Positions 44,879-53,311 of a stretch of DNA of 64,000 nucleotides are shown one piece after another. The notes beneath the pieces were generated by a model that was not told the origin of the DNA, searched no databases, and saw only the letters and a list, made by a program, of their open reading frames with translations. Numbering within the stretch: position 1 is the stretch's first letter; each line of letters opens with the position of its first letter. The stretch is from an uncultured Prevotella sp. (GTDB lineage: Bacteria > Bacteroidota > Bacteroidia > Bacteroidales > Bacteroidaceae): positions 44,010 through 108,009 of the forward strand of contig OMXK01000005.1 of assembly GCA_900314995.1 (NCBI GenBank), written 5' to 3'. The position numbers and the translations under genes were made by a program.

Positions 44879-45352
44879 TCATTTGTTCTTCAGATACTCA
44901 GCGAAGATTCTCGCTGCGCTTTCTACCTTGGCAGCGCAGGGGCGACTCTTGTAGTACTCTGCCGTGCGCTCGGAGGCCACGTAGCTGTTCTTAGCCTTCT
45001 CGTAGCCATTGATGCCTAATATCTCGGCACAGATGAGACTGCCGTTCTCTTCTTTGGATTTGGCGAGCAGATCCTGAACGACCTTATAGCAGGCTGTTTT
45101 GCCTTCGCGATCGCTGCCCTCCGTTTGTCCGCAGTCGAGACCTACGAGCATGACGATGCCTGACACGGCACCACACATCATCCTCAGACGACCAACGCCT
45201 CCGCCAAAGCCAGCGGCGATACGTTTGGCCATCGTCTCGTCAAGACCATAAAGGTCGGAAAAGGCTGCCACCACACTTTGGCAGCAGCCATATCCGGCCA
45301 TGAAGTTATCGACTGCACGCTGAACGCGTAAGTCTAATTCACAATCAGTCAT
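44879..45352 (-). CDS. C_GCAxxG_C_C-family putative redox protein
   Basis: A 157-residue cytoplasmic protein with the conserved cysteine pattern of the C_GCAxxG_C_C family: GYGCCQSVVAAF near residue 22, the glycine-rich FGGGVGRLRMMCGAVSG near residue 55, and further cysteines at GLDCGQ and LICAEILG. Members are thought to bind metal or take part in redox chemistry; no reaction is established that I know of. It is last in the etf operon, and its ATG overlaps the acyl-CoA dehydrogenase stop (ATGA-type overlap), so it is translated with it. A role in electron transfer or maturation for that enzyme is inferred. Confidence 0.82.
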   Translation of the reverse strand: MTDCELDLRVQRAVDNFMAGYGCCQSVVAAFSDLYGLDETMAKRIAAGFGGGVGRLRMMCGAVSGIVMLVGLDCGQTEGSDREGKTACYKVVQDLLAKSKEENGSLICAEILGINGYEKAKNSYVASERTAEYYKSRPCAAKVESAARIFAEYLKNK

Positions 45353-47052
45353 TATTCAGCCTCTGGCTCTGCAGCCTTGAAATTCTCAAGATCCTCTACA
45401 CGGAAAGCCTTGATGTAAGCAGACTTGCCGAAGACATCTTCCTCAGTCATGCGAACATAGACGTTGGCGCTCTTGGCAAAGAGCTCAGGAGCCTTGGCAG
45501 CATCGCGGATGATAAGGAGCGACATGACGAGTTCAGCTGTCATATCGTAGAGACGACGGGCGAGGAAGTCCTGTGCATCCTGATTCTCGAGAGCCTTCAC
45601 GGTGGCGAGAGCCTCCTCGTAAACGGGGATGAGCTTCTCAACACGAGCCTTCAGGGCAGCGTTAGCCTCAGCAGGCAGAGCTGCGAACATATCCTTGATA
45701 TTGTTCAGCATCGTGCCGTTGGTGATGTAGCGGATGGCAGCAACAACCTGCAGCTGAGTGGTACCCTCGTAGATAGAGAAGATACGGGCATCGCGGAACA
45801 GGCGCTGGCTCTTGTACTCCATGATGAAGCCTGATCCACCGTGGATGCTGATGGCATCGTAGGCATTCTGGTTGGCATACTCAGAGTTCATACCCTTAGC
45901 CAATGGTGTAAAGGCATCAGCCAGACGCTGGTACTTTTTCAACTCCTGCTTCTCCTCAGGCTCCAGCTTACGGTCGCGCTCGATATCCTCGAGACACTTG
46001 TAGACATCTACATAGCAAGCTGTCTCGTAAAGCAATGAGCGGCCTGCATCAAGCTTGGCCTTCATGCGAGAAAGCATATCATAGACAGCAGGGAAATTGA
46101 TGATCTTCTCACCGAACTGCTGACGCTCTTTGGCGTAAGCCAGACCCTCGTTGTAAGCCTCCTGCTCAACACCTACTGACTGAGCAGCGATACCCAGACG
46201 GGCACCGTTCATCAGAGCCATCACATACTTGATTAGACCGAGACGGGTAGAGCCGCAGAGTTCTGCCTTGGCGTTCTTATAGGTGAGCTCACAGGTGGGA
46301 GACCCGTGGATGCCGAGTTTGTGCTCGATGTGGCGCACGTTGACACCGCCCTGGCGCTTGTCGTAGATGAACATCGACAGACCGCGTCCGTCCTTCGTGC
46401 CCTCCTCAGAACGAGCCAACACGAGGTGGATGTCTGAGTCACCATTGGTGATGAAACGCTTCACACCATTCAGACGCCAGCAGTTCTCCTTCTCGTCGAA
46501 GGTGGCCTTCAGCATCACACGCTGGAGGTCAGAACCTGCGTCGGGCTCTGTGAGGTCCATCGACATACCCTCACCTGCGCAGACGCGGGGGATATACTTC
46601 TGACGTTGCTCCTCAGAACCGAATTCATACAGGGTGTCGATACAGCTCTGCAGGCTCCAAATGTTCTGGAAACCGGCATCAGCAGCCGAAATCATCTCAC
46701 TCAGCATCGAGAAGATGGCGTTAGGCAAGTTCAGGCCGCCGTAGCGACGAGGCATGGAGACACCCCACAGACCAGCCTTGCGGGTGGCATCGAGGTTCTC
46801 ATAAGTCTTAGAGGCGTAGATCATACGACCGTTCTCAAGGTGTGGACCTTCAAGGTCAACGCTCTCAGAGTTTGGCTCGATGATGTTTGCTGCTACGTCG
46901 CCGGTGATGTCGAGAATCTGCTTGTAGTTCTCGATGGCATCGCCCAGGTCAACGGGAGCATAGTCATATTCTTTCGCATCAGCGAAACCCTTTTCTTTCA
47001 GCTCAACGATACGAGCCATCAGGGGGTGGTTCAAGTAGAACCCGATTTCCAC
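45352..47052 (-). CDS. Acyl-CoA dehydrogenase, long Bacteroidetes form
   Basis: A 566-residue FAD enzyme that oxidises acyl-CoA to enoyl-CoA and passes electrons to ETF. The core is typical: FITNGDSDIHLVLARS, HKLGIHGSPTCELTYKNA, QFGEKIINFPAVYDMLSRMK and the catalytic glutamate in IFSIYEGTTQLQVVAAIRYI. About 150 extra C-terminal residues are a known extension in this branch. The start is a GTG at 47052; an in-frame TAG lies only six codons upstream, and relatives usually begin about ten residues earlier, so the N-terminus may have been trimmed. It overlaps the small membrane gene by 50 bases. EtfA and EtfB upstream are its likely electron acceptor. The substrate (short or branched chain) is not readable. 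Confidence 0.92.
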   Translation of the reverse strand: MEIGFYLNHPLMARIVELKEKGFADAKEYDYAPVDLGDAIENYKQILDITGDVAANIIEPNSESVDLEGPHLENGRMIYASKTYENLDATRKAGLWGVSMPRRYGGLNLPNAIFSMLSEMISAADAGFQNIWSLQSCIDTLYEFGSEEQRQKYIPRVCAGEGMSMDLTEPDAGSDLQRVMLKATFDEKENCWRLNGVKRFITNGDSDIHLVLARSEEGTKDGRGLSMFIYDKRQGGVNVRHIEHKLGIHGSPTCELTYKNAKAELCGSTRLGLIKYVMALMNGARLGIAAQSVGVEQEAYNEGLAYAKERQQFGEKIINFPAVYDMLSRMKAKLDAGRSLLYETACYVDVYKCLEDIERDRKLEPEEKQELKKYQRLADAFTPLAKGMNSEYANQNAYDAISIHGGSGFIMEYKSQRLFRDARIFSIYEGTTQLQVVAAIRYITNGTMLNNIKDMFAALPAEANAALKARVEKLIPVYEEALATVKALENQDAQDFLARRLYDMTAELVMSLLIIRDAAKAPELFAKSANVYVRMTEEDVFGKSAYIKAFRVEDLENFKAAEPEAE

Positions 47053-47200
47053 CTCGCTGAATGCGTCCTACCAATCCTCCTGCGCAGAAAGCAGCGATGA
47101 AACGGAGTAAGTCCCTCTGCCATGAGCCTTCTGCGAAAAAATAGCAAGCGACAAGGGACACTATACATCCGATGATGAGAAGATAATCAAAGACTTTCAT
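47003..47200 (-). CDS. Small two-helix membrane protein
   Basis: A 65-codon open frame beginning one base after the etfA stop. Residues 4-23 (FDYLLIIGCIVSLVACYFFA) and 31-44 (LLRFIAAFCAGGLV) are hydrophobic; the last 20 residues are read through the start of the acyl-CoA dehydrogenase gene in another frame (RIQRGGNRVLLEPPPDGSYR) and look like non-native tail. The ATG position and hydrophobic pattern support a real gene whose 3' end overlaps the next one. No family recognised. Confidence 0.5.
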   Translation of the reverse strand: MKVFDYLLIIGCIVSLVACYFFAEGSWQRDLLRFIAAFCAGGLVGRIQRGGNRVLLEPPPDGSYR

Positions 47201-47201
47201 T

Positions 47202-48227
47202 TTACTTCGAGTTCTGCTTATAATACTTAATCAACTTCGGAACCACTTCTTCCACCGTACCAACGATCACGTAGTCAGCAATCTTGTTGATAGGCGCATC
47301 GGGATCGCTGTTCACAGAGATGATGATACCAGAATCCTGCATACCGGCGATGTGCTGAATCTGTCCAGAGATACCACAGGCGATGTAAACCTTCGGATGA
47401 ACGGTCACACCAGTCTGACCAATCTGGCGGTCATGATCCAACCAGCCTGCATCAACAGCAGCACGAGAACCACCAACCTCACCATGAAGCACCTTGGCCA
47501 GGTCGAACAGCATGTCGAAGTTCTCCTTCGAGCCCATACCGTAACCACCAGCCACCACGATGGGCGCACCCTTCAGGTTGTGCTTGGCAGCCTCCACATG
47601 GTGGTCGAGTACCTTGACGACGAAAGCCTCGGGGCTTACATACTTAGAAACCTCTGGATAAACCACCTCTTTCTTGCAAGCACCATCATAGATAGCCTTC
47701 TGCATCACGCCAGAGCGTACAGTAGCCATCTGAGGACGATGGTCGGGATTCACGATCGTAGCCACGATGTTACCACCGAAGGCAGGACGAATCTGATAAA
47801 GCAGATTGTCGTAGTGCTTCTGATTCTTGGCATCGTCATACGGACCAATCTCCAGTTCCGTGCAGTCAGCGGTCAGACCAGAGGTCAGCGATGACGATAC
47901 ACGGGGACCGAGGTCACGGCCGATGACGGTAGCACCCATCAGACAAATCTGAGGCTGCTCCTCCTTGAAGAGGTTTACGAGGATATCTGTGTGGGGAGCG
48001 GAGGTGTAGGGGAACAAATCGGGGGCATCAAAAACAAACAGTTTGTCGACACCGTAAGGCAGGATCTGATCCTCCACCTTACCCTTGATGCCTGTACCGG
48101 CAACGATGGCATGGAGTTCCACTTTCAGTTCATTGGCGAGTTTGCGACCTTTTGTCAGCAACTCCTGAGATACTTCTTGTACGGTCGTACCTTCAATTTC
48201 GCAATATACAAATACGTTATTAGCCAT
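47202..48227 (-). CDS. etfA: Electron transfer flavoprotein subunit alpha
   Basis: A 341-residue ETF alpha subunit that holds FAD and carries electrons from the acyl-CoA dehydrogenase. The N-terminal domain has VFVYCEIEGTTVQEVSQELL; the C-terminal FAD domain shows APIVVAGGYGMGSKENFDML, GGSRAAVDAGWLDHDRQIGQTG and CGISGQIQHIAGMQDSGIII followed by INKIADYVIVGTVEEVVPKL. The gene lies between etfB and the small membrane gene. The ATG at 48227 has an AAAGAG ribosome-binding sequence, and the extended etfB frame runs 73 bases into it. Confidence 0.95.
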   Translation of the reverse strand: MANNVFVYCEIEGTTVQEVSQELLTKGRKLANELKVELHAIVAGTGIKGKVEDQILPYGVDKLFVFDAPDLFPYTSAPHTDILVNLFKEEQPQICLMGATVIGRDLGPRVSSSLTSGLTADCTELEIGPYDDAKNQKHYDNLLYQIRPAFGGNIVATIVNPDHRPQMATVRSGVMQKAIYDGACKKEVVYPEVSKYVSPEAFVVKVLDHHVEAAKHNLKGAPIVVAGGYGMGSKENFDMLFDLAKVLHGEVGGSRAAVDAGWLDHDRQIGQTGVTVHPKVYIACGISGQIQHIAGMQDSGIIISVNSDPDAPINKIADYVIVGTVEEVVPKLIKYYKQNSK

Positions 48228-49054
48228 ATCTCTTTATCCAATGATTTTAAAGTCTTCGACTCCTTTGCCTGGAACACGATGTTCTTGATGGCCTTCACCT
48301 TGGTGGGAGAGCCTGCAAGACCACACTGGTTTACATCGCCGTCTACATCAGCAACACTCCACTGGTTCAGATTCAGTTCTGGGCGCTCCTCATACAGATA
48401 GTCGTATGGCGTACCCTCTGCAGGACGCTCCATCGGACAAGTTGCACGCTTGTACTTCATCACCAGTTTGGCGTTCTGCGGGCGACAGGGGGCAGCGCTG
48501 CCGTTCACGGTAATCACCACGGGCAGGGGAGCCTCAACAGTCTCCACACCACCGTCGATCACACGCTTGATGGTAGCCTTACCATCCTTCACACTGAGAA
48601 CCTCCTCGGCATAAGTTACCTGATTCAGTCCTAACTTCTGAGCCACCTGAGGACCTACCTGAGCCGTATCACCATCGATAGCCTGACGACCACCGATCAC
48701 GATATCCACGTCGCCAATCTTCTTGATGGCAGTAGCCAGTGCATAAGAGGTAGCGAGGGTGTCGGCACCAGCGAAGAGACGGTCGGTGAGCAACCAACCA
48801 GTATCTGCTCCACGATAAAGTCCCTGACGGATAATCTCACCTGCACGTGGAGGACCCATCGTGAGGATTCCTACTGTTGAGCCTGGGTTCTGCTCCTTCA
48901 AGCGAAGGGCCTGCTCCAGGGCGTTCAAATCTTCTGGATTGAAGATAGCGGGTAGGGCAGCACGGTTTACTGTTCCTTCAGCAGTCATTGCATCCTTACC
49001 CACATTACGGGTGTCTGGCACTTGCTTGGCCAGAACAACAATCTTTAAAGCCAT
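48155..49054 (-). CDS. etfB: Electron transfer flavoprotein subunit beta, probably frameshifted at its 3' end
   Basis: ETF beta: MALKIVVLAKQVPDTRNVGK opens at ATG 49054, 45 bases after a good -7 box. Family blocks LNALEQALRLKEQ, GRQAIDGDTAQVGPQVAQKL and VNGSAAPCRPQNAKL are intact. The last 30 codons (from SKTLKSLD on) do not look like ETF beta and run 73 bases into etfA. In another frame just upstream of etfA, codons for DFKIIG followed by TAA (stop 48236-48234) resemble the usual C-terminal IG ending, with the stop six bases before the etfA ATG. I read this as a small frameshifting deletion near 48240-48280. The core is complete, so the protein may still work. Confidence 0.88.
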   Translation of the reverse strand: MALKIVVLAKQVPDTRNVGKDAMTAEGTVNRAALPAIFNPEDLNALEQALRLKEQNPGSTVGILTMGPPRAGEIIRQGLYRGADTGWLLTDRLFAGADTLATSYALATAIKKIGDVDIVIGGRQAIDGDTAQVGPQVAQKLGLNQVTYAEEVLSVKDGKATIKRVIDGGVETVEAPLPVVITVNGSAAPCRPQNAKLVMKYKRATCPMERPAEGTPYDYLYEERPELNLNQWSVADVDGDVNQCGLAGSPTKVKAIKNIVFQAKESKTLKSLDKEIWLITYLYIAKLKVRPYKKYLRSC

Positions 49055-49098
49055 ATAATAAATAATGTGTAAAAGTGATATCCTTTTAAAATCGGGCG

Positions 49099-49130
49099 CA
49101 AAGGTACTACTTTTTGCGCACACAGCCAAA
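49099..49130 (-). promoter_or_regulatory. Promoter of the etfBA-acyl-CoA dehydrogenase operon
   Basis: On the minus strand, TTTG (49130-49127), a 20-base spacer and TACCTTTG (49106-49099) form a clean Bacteroidetes promoter 45 bases ahead of the etfB ATG at 49054. Confidence 0.8.
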
Positions 49131-49133
49131 TAA

Positions 49134-49183
49134 ATTGCACAAAATCGACCAAAATGTGCACACATTGGTCGATTTGTGCAATA
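49134..49183. promoter_or_regulatory. Large imperfect inverted repeat just upstream of the etf promoter
   Basis: ATTGCACAAAATCGACCAA (49134-49152) and TTGGTCGATTTGTGCAAT (49166-49183) are inverted copies with a single unpaired base. The nearer arm abuts the -33 element of the etf promoter. It also lies 29 bases after the stop of the minus-strand gene ending at 49213 and is followed on that strand by TTTATTTGG. It could be an operator for a dimeric regulator of the etf operon or a terminator for the upstream gene. Confidence 0.7.
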
Positions 49184-49212
49184 AAAAACCTTTATAGTAA
49201 TTCCTTAATTAA

Positions 49213-49716
49213 CTAAAACTGATTACGCCATTCAGTGAAGAAATTCTTTATGGCATCGTACGCCTTGACAACGTTGGGCTTGGGATCGCGAATACTCCAT
49301 CTGGCGTTGCATTCCCTGCCGTCGCTGTATTCCATGAAGATACGATAGATTGGTGCTCCGTCCTCTTCTGATAGTTGCTCATAGCCATCGAATTCCCATG
49401 GCTTCAAATCGTCCAGCAGATTCCAGAGCCTTATCAACTTTGTTCGCGGAATCGGGATAAATTCACATCTCATCTGCCTCTCGAAATCACTGTTGGCATT
49501 AAGGCATACCACCACCGTGATGCTGTCTTCTTTGTCGGCTACGAACTCGCAGAAATCCTTACCTTGCCCAGCAGGTCTGGTCACTGAGTAACTGCAGTAG
49601 ATAGGGCGCCCCTCCGGACGTTTCTTCTTTTTCATGACACCTGTCCCTTCGGCATCGGCGGAAATGGCAGTGGTTATCATTGCGATCAGTAAAATAAGTG
49701 TCTTAATCGTATTCAT
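49213..49716 (-). CDS. Exported protein of unknown function
   Basis: A 167-residue protein with a signal peptide (MNTIKTLILLIAMITTAISA-DA). An ATG four codons upstream (49728) is an alternative start. After a basic patch (MKKKKRPEGR) the chain is beta-rich with one tryptophan-rich turn (LIRLWNLLDDLKPWEFDGYE) and YRIFMEYSDGRECNARWS. No family recognised and no catalytic motif visible. It has its own promoter (49761-49792) and is a single-gene unit between the etf operon and another exported protein gene. Confidence 0.65.
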   Translation of the reverse strand: MNTIKTLILLIAMITTAISADAEGTGVMKKKKRPEGRPIYCSYSVTRPAGQGKDFCEFVADKEDSITVVVCLNANSDFERQMRCEFIPIPRTKLIRLWNLLDDLKPWEFDGYEQLSEEDGAPIYRIFMEYSDGRECNARWSIRDPKPNVVKAYDAIKNFFTEWRNQF

Positions 49717-49760
49717 ATTTCTTTCCATATCAGTCCATGTTCATTTCGCAATTCGCTTGC

Positions 49761-49792
49761 AAAAGTAATATAAGTGCGTGAATTATGCAAAT
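49761..49792 (-). promoter_or_regulatory. Promoter of the 49716 gene
   Basis: On the minus strand, TTTG (49792-49789), a 20-base spacer and TACTTTTG (49768-49761), 45 bases before the ATG at 49716. Confidence 0.75.
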
Positions 49793-49819
49793 AAATCTGC
49801 AAAAACTTGAGCGTATTTG

Positions 49820-50860
49820 CTAACTCCCTAACTTGTCGCTGATTTCCTGATAAAGGGATTGGTAATACTTTGCGTGACGCTTGTCGGATATGCTTTCGTC
49901 AGCGTTGTCAGGAGAATTTGTCTTTGTTTCGATACAGTCGCCGTTTTCGTCAAAATAGTAACGCCATTCATACACTTCTCCCTCCTCGGCAGCTCGTGTG
50001 TACGAGAAGATCAGGTCCTGAGTCTTGGGCTCAAAGAGATATTCGTTGTAGGCATTGAATAGCATCGAGGTGGAGTGGCTGTTGATGAAGTAAATACCAG
50101 CCTTATCGAAATAAATCCGCGTTTCGATGGTTCTTGGCGGCTGATCGTCACCCAGGTCGTGGATGGTGATATGCAAATCGTCGGACATGTCTTTCTTGTC
50201 ATTGGCAGCCGATTGGTCTTTGGCCTGTGCATAGAGGGTGCGAATGTGTTTCAGACGTTCAGCCTTGGGCGCAGTTTCCTTTTTCGGCATGTTGGCGTCT
50301 TGTATGTTGTTGCCGCCGCGATTCATCGTCATGTCAAAGATCTTCAGATAGGTCTCTGCAGTCTCTTTTTCACTGGCGGGCGAGTACCAGCTGTTGGGCG
50401 AGCTGGTCTTCTCTTCGATGCATCGTCCCTCGGCATCGTAATAGCAGCGCGATTCTAACACAAAACCTGCATCCGTTTCGCCTCTGGTATAGCAGAAGAT
50501 GACTTTATGGGTCTTAGGGTTGAGTAACACCTCACGGTAACGCAGGTGGCCGTGGTTGCCCCAGTCCTCGACAATGAAATAGGGGGGCTTGGTCACCACT
50601 CCGTCTTCAGACGGATATTGCTCAAAGTAGAAGTCCAGTCGCACCATATCGTAGAGCGGAATGTCCTCGTCCTCAACTCTGTTCAGGACAATGCGCATAT
50701 CTTTGGGCGAATTGCCATTCTTGCCGTTTAGGTCTACTTTCTTTTTCGCTTCAGCGTATAGTTGTCTGATCTCCTTGATGATTTCGGCCTTTGTCTGGCC
50801 AAATGATTGCAGGCAGGAAGCCGTCAACAGGCATACGATGCATAGTAGAAACTTTCTCAT
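49820..50860 (-). CDS. Exported protein with two tandem homologous modules
   Basis: A 346-residue exported protein; the ATG at 50860 opens the signal peptide MRKFLLCIVCLLTASCLQSF (cleavage before QTK; a Cys in TASC also permits lipidation). Two modules of about 150 residues are clearly related: IRQLYAEAKKK to CYYDAEGRCIEEKTSSPNSW, and IRTLYAQAKDQ to RYYFDENGDCIETKTNSPDN. Each has a helix, a run of beta strands and the closing (F/Y)YD-x-(E/N)G-x-C-IE-x-KT-x-SP motif. This indicates internal duplication. No enzymatic motif is visible and no family name is recognised. A -7 box lies 32 bases upstream (50892-50899). Confidence 0.7.
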   Translation of the reverse strand: MRKFLLCIVCLLTASCLQSFGQTKAEIIKEIRQLYAEAKKKVDLNGKNGNSPKDMRIVLNRVEDEDIPLYDMVRLDFYFEQYPSEDGVVTKPPYFIVEDWGNHGHLRYREVLLNPKTHKVIFCYTRGETDAGFVLESRCYYDAEGRCIEEKTSSPNSWYSPASEKETAETYLKIFDMTMNRGGNNIQDANMPKKETAPKAERLKHIRTLYAQAKDQSAANDKKDMSDDLHITIHDLGDDQPPRTIETRIYFDKAGIYFINSHSTSMLFNAYNEYLFEPKTQDLIFSYTRAAEEGEVYEWRYYFDENGDCIETKTNSPDNADESISDKRHAKYYQSLYQEISDKLGS

Positions 50861-50891
50861 TATCGGTTCTGATTTTAATGCGTTCTGGTTG

Positions 50892-50968
50892 CAAAGATAC
50901 AAAGAATTCTCGGAAATAAAAATAAAAACGATTTTATTTTGTATTTCTCTCGATTTGCACTATCTTTG
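50892..50968. promoter_or_regulatory. Divergent promoters at 50.9 kb
   Basis: Minus strand: TATCTTTG at 50899-50892 serves the gene starting at 50860. Plus strand: TTTG at 50938-50941, a 19-base spacer and TATCTTTG at 50961-50968, 26 bases before the ATG at 50994, serves the DUF486-dnaG-cls run. Confidence 0.75.
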
Positions 50969-50993
50969 TAGCCCGAAAAGAATATGTGCGATT

Positions 50994-51368
50994 ATGATGA
51001 ATGGTATCTATACAATCCTGTTGCTCATCATGAGCAATGTGTTTATGACGTTTGCCTGGTATGGTCACCTGCGACTGCAGCAGTCGGGCATCTCGTCTAA
51101 CTGGCCTTTATATCTGGTGATAGCCTTCTCGTGGATGATAGCCTTCTTCGAGTATTGCTGCCAGGTGCCAGCCAATAGAATTGGTTTTGTGGACAATGGC
51201 GGACCGTTTAACCTGGTTCAGCTGAAGGTAATCCAAGAGTGTATCTCGCTGGTGGTGTTTGCTGTCATAGCCAACATGGTATTCCAGCATGAGCAACTGC
51301 ACTGGAACCATGCGGCGGCAGCCCTCTGCCTGGTGGCTGCTGTCTATTTCGTGTTTATGAAACCATGA
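50994..51368 (+). CDS. DUF486/DMT-family small membrane protein
   Basis: A 124-residue membrane protein with four hydrophobic helices, matching the DUF486 group of the drug/metabolite transporter superfamily. Typical blocks are TILLLIMSNVFMTFAWYGHL, IAFSWMIAFFEYCCQVPANR and QLKVIQECISLVVFAVIAN. The substrate is unknown. The start is ATG 50994 (a second ATG follows at once), 26 bases after a strong -7 box. Its stop overlaps the dnaG ATG (ATGA), giving translational coupling to DNA primase. That coupling looks like an accident of gene order, not shared function. Confidence 0.85.
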   Translation: MMNGIYTILLLIMSNVFMTFAWYGHLRLQQSGISSNWPLYLVIAFSWMIAFFEYCCQVPANRIGFVDNGGPFNLVQLKVIQECISLVVFAVIANMVFQHEQLHWNHAAAALCLVAAVYFVFMKP

Positions 51369-53311
51369 TAGACAGGGCGACGATAGATAAGATCATGGAC
51401 GCCACGAACATTGTGGACGTGGTGGGTGAGTTCGTGACGCTGCGGAAGGCGGGCGTGAACTATAAGGGCTTGTGTCCCTTCCACGACGACAAGACGCCTT
51501 CGTTTATGGTGTCGCCTTCGAAGCAGATCTGCAAGTGCTTTGCCTGTGGCGAGGGCGGAACAGCCATCAACTTCCTCATGAAGCACGAACAGATTACCTA
51601 CCCCGAGGCGCTTCGCTGGCTGGCCAAGAAATACAATATTGAGATCCAGGAGAAGGAACTGACTGACGAGGAGAAGAAGGAACAGAGCGACCGCGAATCG
51701 ATGTTTATCGTCAATGAGTGGGCGATGAAATACTTCCAGGAGATACTGAAGAACGATCCCGACGGCATCGCTATAGGTAAGCAGTATTTCCGTAGCCGAG
51801 GCATCCGCGACGATATCATCGAGAAGTTTAGCCTGGGCTTTTCGCTGCAGAAGCGTGATGCTCTGACATTGGCGGCACAGAAGGCTGGCTATCAGCCGGA
51901 ATACCTTGAGAAGACAGGACTTTGCATCAAGGGCGAGAAAGGACTCCACGACCGCTATGCTGGTCGCGTCATCTTCCCCTGGTTCAATGTGAGTGGCAGG
52001 GTGGTGGCTTTTGGCGGCCGTCTGCTGGATGCCAGAACAAAGGGCGTGCAGCAGAAATACGTCAATTCGCCCAATTCCGAGATTTACGTCAAGGAGAATG
52101 AACTCTACGGGCTCTATCAGGCCAAGAAAGCCATCGCCAAGGACGATCGTGTGTATATGGTTGAGGGCTACACTGATGTGATCGCCATGCACCAGTGTGG
52201 CATCGAGAATGTGGTGGCCAATAGCGGTACGGCTCTTTCTCTCCGACAGATTAAACTGCTTCGGCGCTTTACGCAGAACATCACCTTGTTGTATGACGGC
52301 GACGAGGCTGGTATCCATGCGGCCATGCGAGGTACGGATATGCTGTTGGCCGAAGGTATGACTCTCAAAGTGCTGCTCTTGCCTGATGGCGATGATCCAG
52401 ACTCGTTTGCCAGGAAGCATACCGCTCAGGAATTCAGGGATTATATCGAACAGAACGCCACGGACTTCATCTCGTTTAAGACGCGCCTGACGGTGGAGAA
52501 CGTCAAGGATCCCGTGAAGCGCTCGGAGGCTATCGGAGGCATCGTGAAGAGCATCTCGGTAATCCCTGACCAGATTCTGCGTTCTACCTATCTCAGCGAA
52601 CTCTCCCAGCGGATGGGCATCAAGGAGCAGACATTGCTGAATTCAATGAACGGCATGATTGCCAAGGATCTGGAGGAGAAGGAGAAAGAACGCGCAAGAG
52701 CTGCAGGTAACGAGACAACGACGGAACAGGTAAGTCAACCACTGCAGCCGATAGGTCTGCACAGTGCTGACGAACAGACACTCGAGGTAGAGAAGATGCT
52801 GATCAAGTCGGTGATCAAGGATGGCGAGAAGATCATCTTCGATCAAGTAGAGACTGAGGACGGCGGGACGACGAGTCTGACTGTTGCCCAGTATATAGCC
52901 TACGATCTGGGGCAGGATGGACTGACTTTCCATAACGATCTGTATAACCAGATTCTGCAGGAGGCCGTGGAGCATTCTGGCGAGGCGGACTTTAAGGCTG
53001 AGAATTACTTTATGCAGCACCCGGATGTCAATATCACTTCGTTGGCCGCAAACCTGGCCATCGACCGCCACCAGTTGGGTAAAGGCTTTCAGGTAAAGGA
53101 GCGCGAGGGTGGTCTGAAGCAACATGTGCTGCATCTGGTGCTCGACCTGCGTCTCGACATTGTGGAGAAACGTCTGAAAGAGATACAGGCACAACTGAAA
53201 CAGGCAGGCAGTGACATGATGCGCATCCGGGAATTGCTGGAAGAATACAAGGATACCCAACTGTTGCGCGATGCACTGGCCCGTCAGTTAGGAAATGATA
53301 TTGTCATATAA
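51365..53311 (+). CDS. dnaG: DNA primase
   Basis: DnaG makes RNA primers at the replication fork. The 648-residue protein has the N-terminal zinc finger (CPFHDDKTPSFMVSPSKQIC with CKCFACGEGG), the catalytic core with VEGYTDVIAMHQ and the toprim acidic motif LLYDGDEAGIHAA, and a C-terminal helicase-interacting region (about 430-648). The zinc ligands Cys-x2-His-x17-Cys-x2-Cys are present. The ATG overlaps the DUF486 stop, and the stop overlaps the cls ATG (TAATG), so three genes form a tightly coupled unit. dnaG is not in the usual rpsU-dnaG-rpoD arrangement, as is normal for this phylum. Confidence 0.96.
   Translation: MIDRATIDKIMDATNIVDVVGEFVTLRKAGVNYKGLCPFHDDKTPSFMVSPSKQICKCFACGEGGTAINFLMKHEQITYPEALRWLAKKYNIEIQEKELTDEEKKEQSDRESMFIVNEWAMKYFQEILKNDPDGIAIGKQYFRSRGIRDDIIEKFSLGFSLQKRDALTLAAQKAGYQPEYLEKTGLCIKGEKGLHDRYAGRVIFPWFNVSGRVVAFGGRLLDARTKGVQQKYVNSPNSEIYVKENELYGLYQAKKAIAKDDRVYMVEGYTDVIAMHQCGIENVVANSGTALSLRQIKLLRRFTQNITLLYDGDEAGIHAAMRGTDMLLAEGMTLKVLLLPDGDDPDSFARKHTAQEFRDYIEQNATDFISFKTRLTVENVKDPVKRSEAIGGIVKSISVIPDQILRSTYLSELSQRMGIKEQTLLNSMNGMIAKDLEEKEKERARAAGNETTTEQVSQPLQPIGLHSADEQTLEVEKMLIKSVIKDGEKIIFDQVETEDGGTTSLTVAQYIAYDLGQDGLTFHNDLYNQILQEAVEHSGEADFKAENYFMQHPDVNITSLAANLAIDRHQLGKGFQVKEREGGLKQHVLHLVLDLRLDIVEKRLKEIQAQLKQAGSDMMRIRELLEEYKDTQLLRDALARQLGNDIVI

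Noticed and set aside
47352-47894. 180-codon plus-strand open frame opposite etfA
   Set aside because: Shadow of etfA, which is complete and in an operon.
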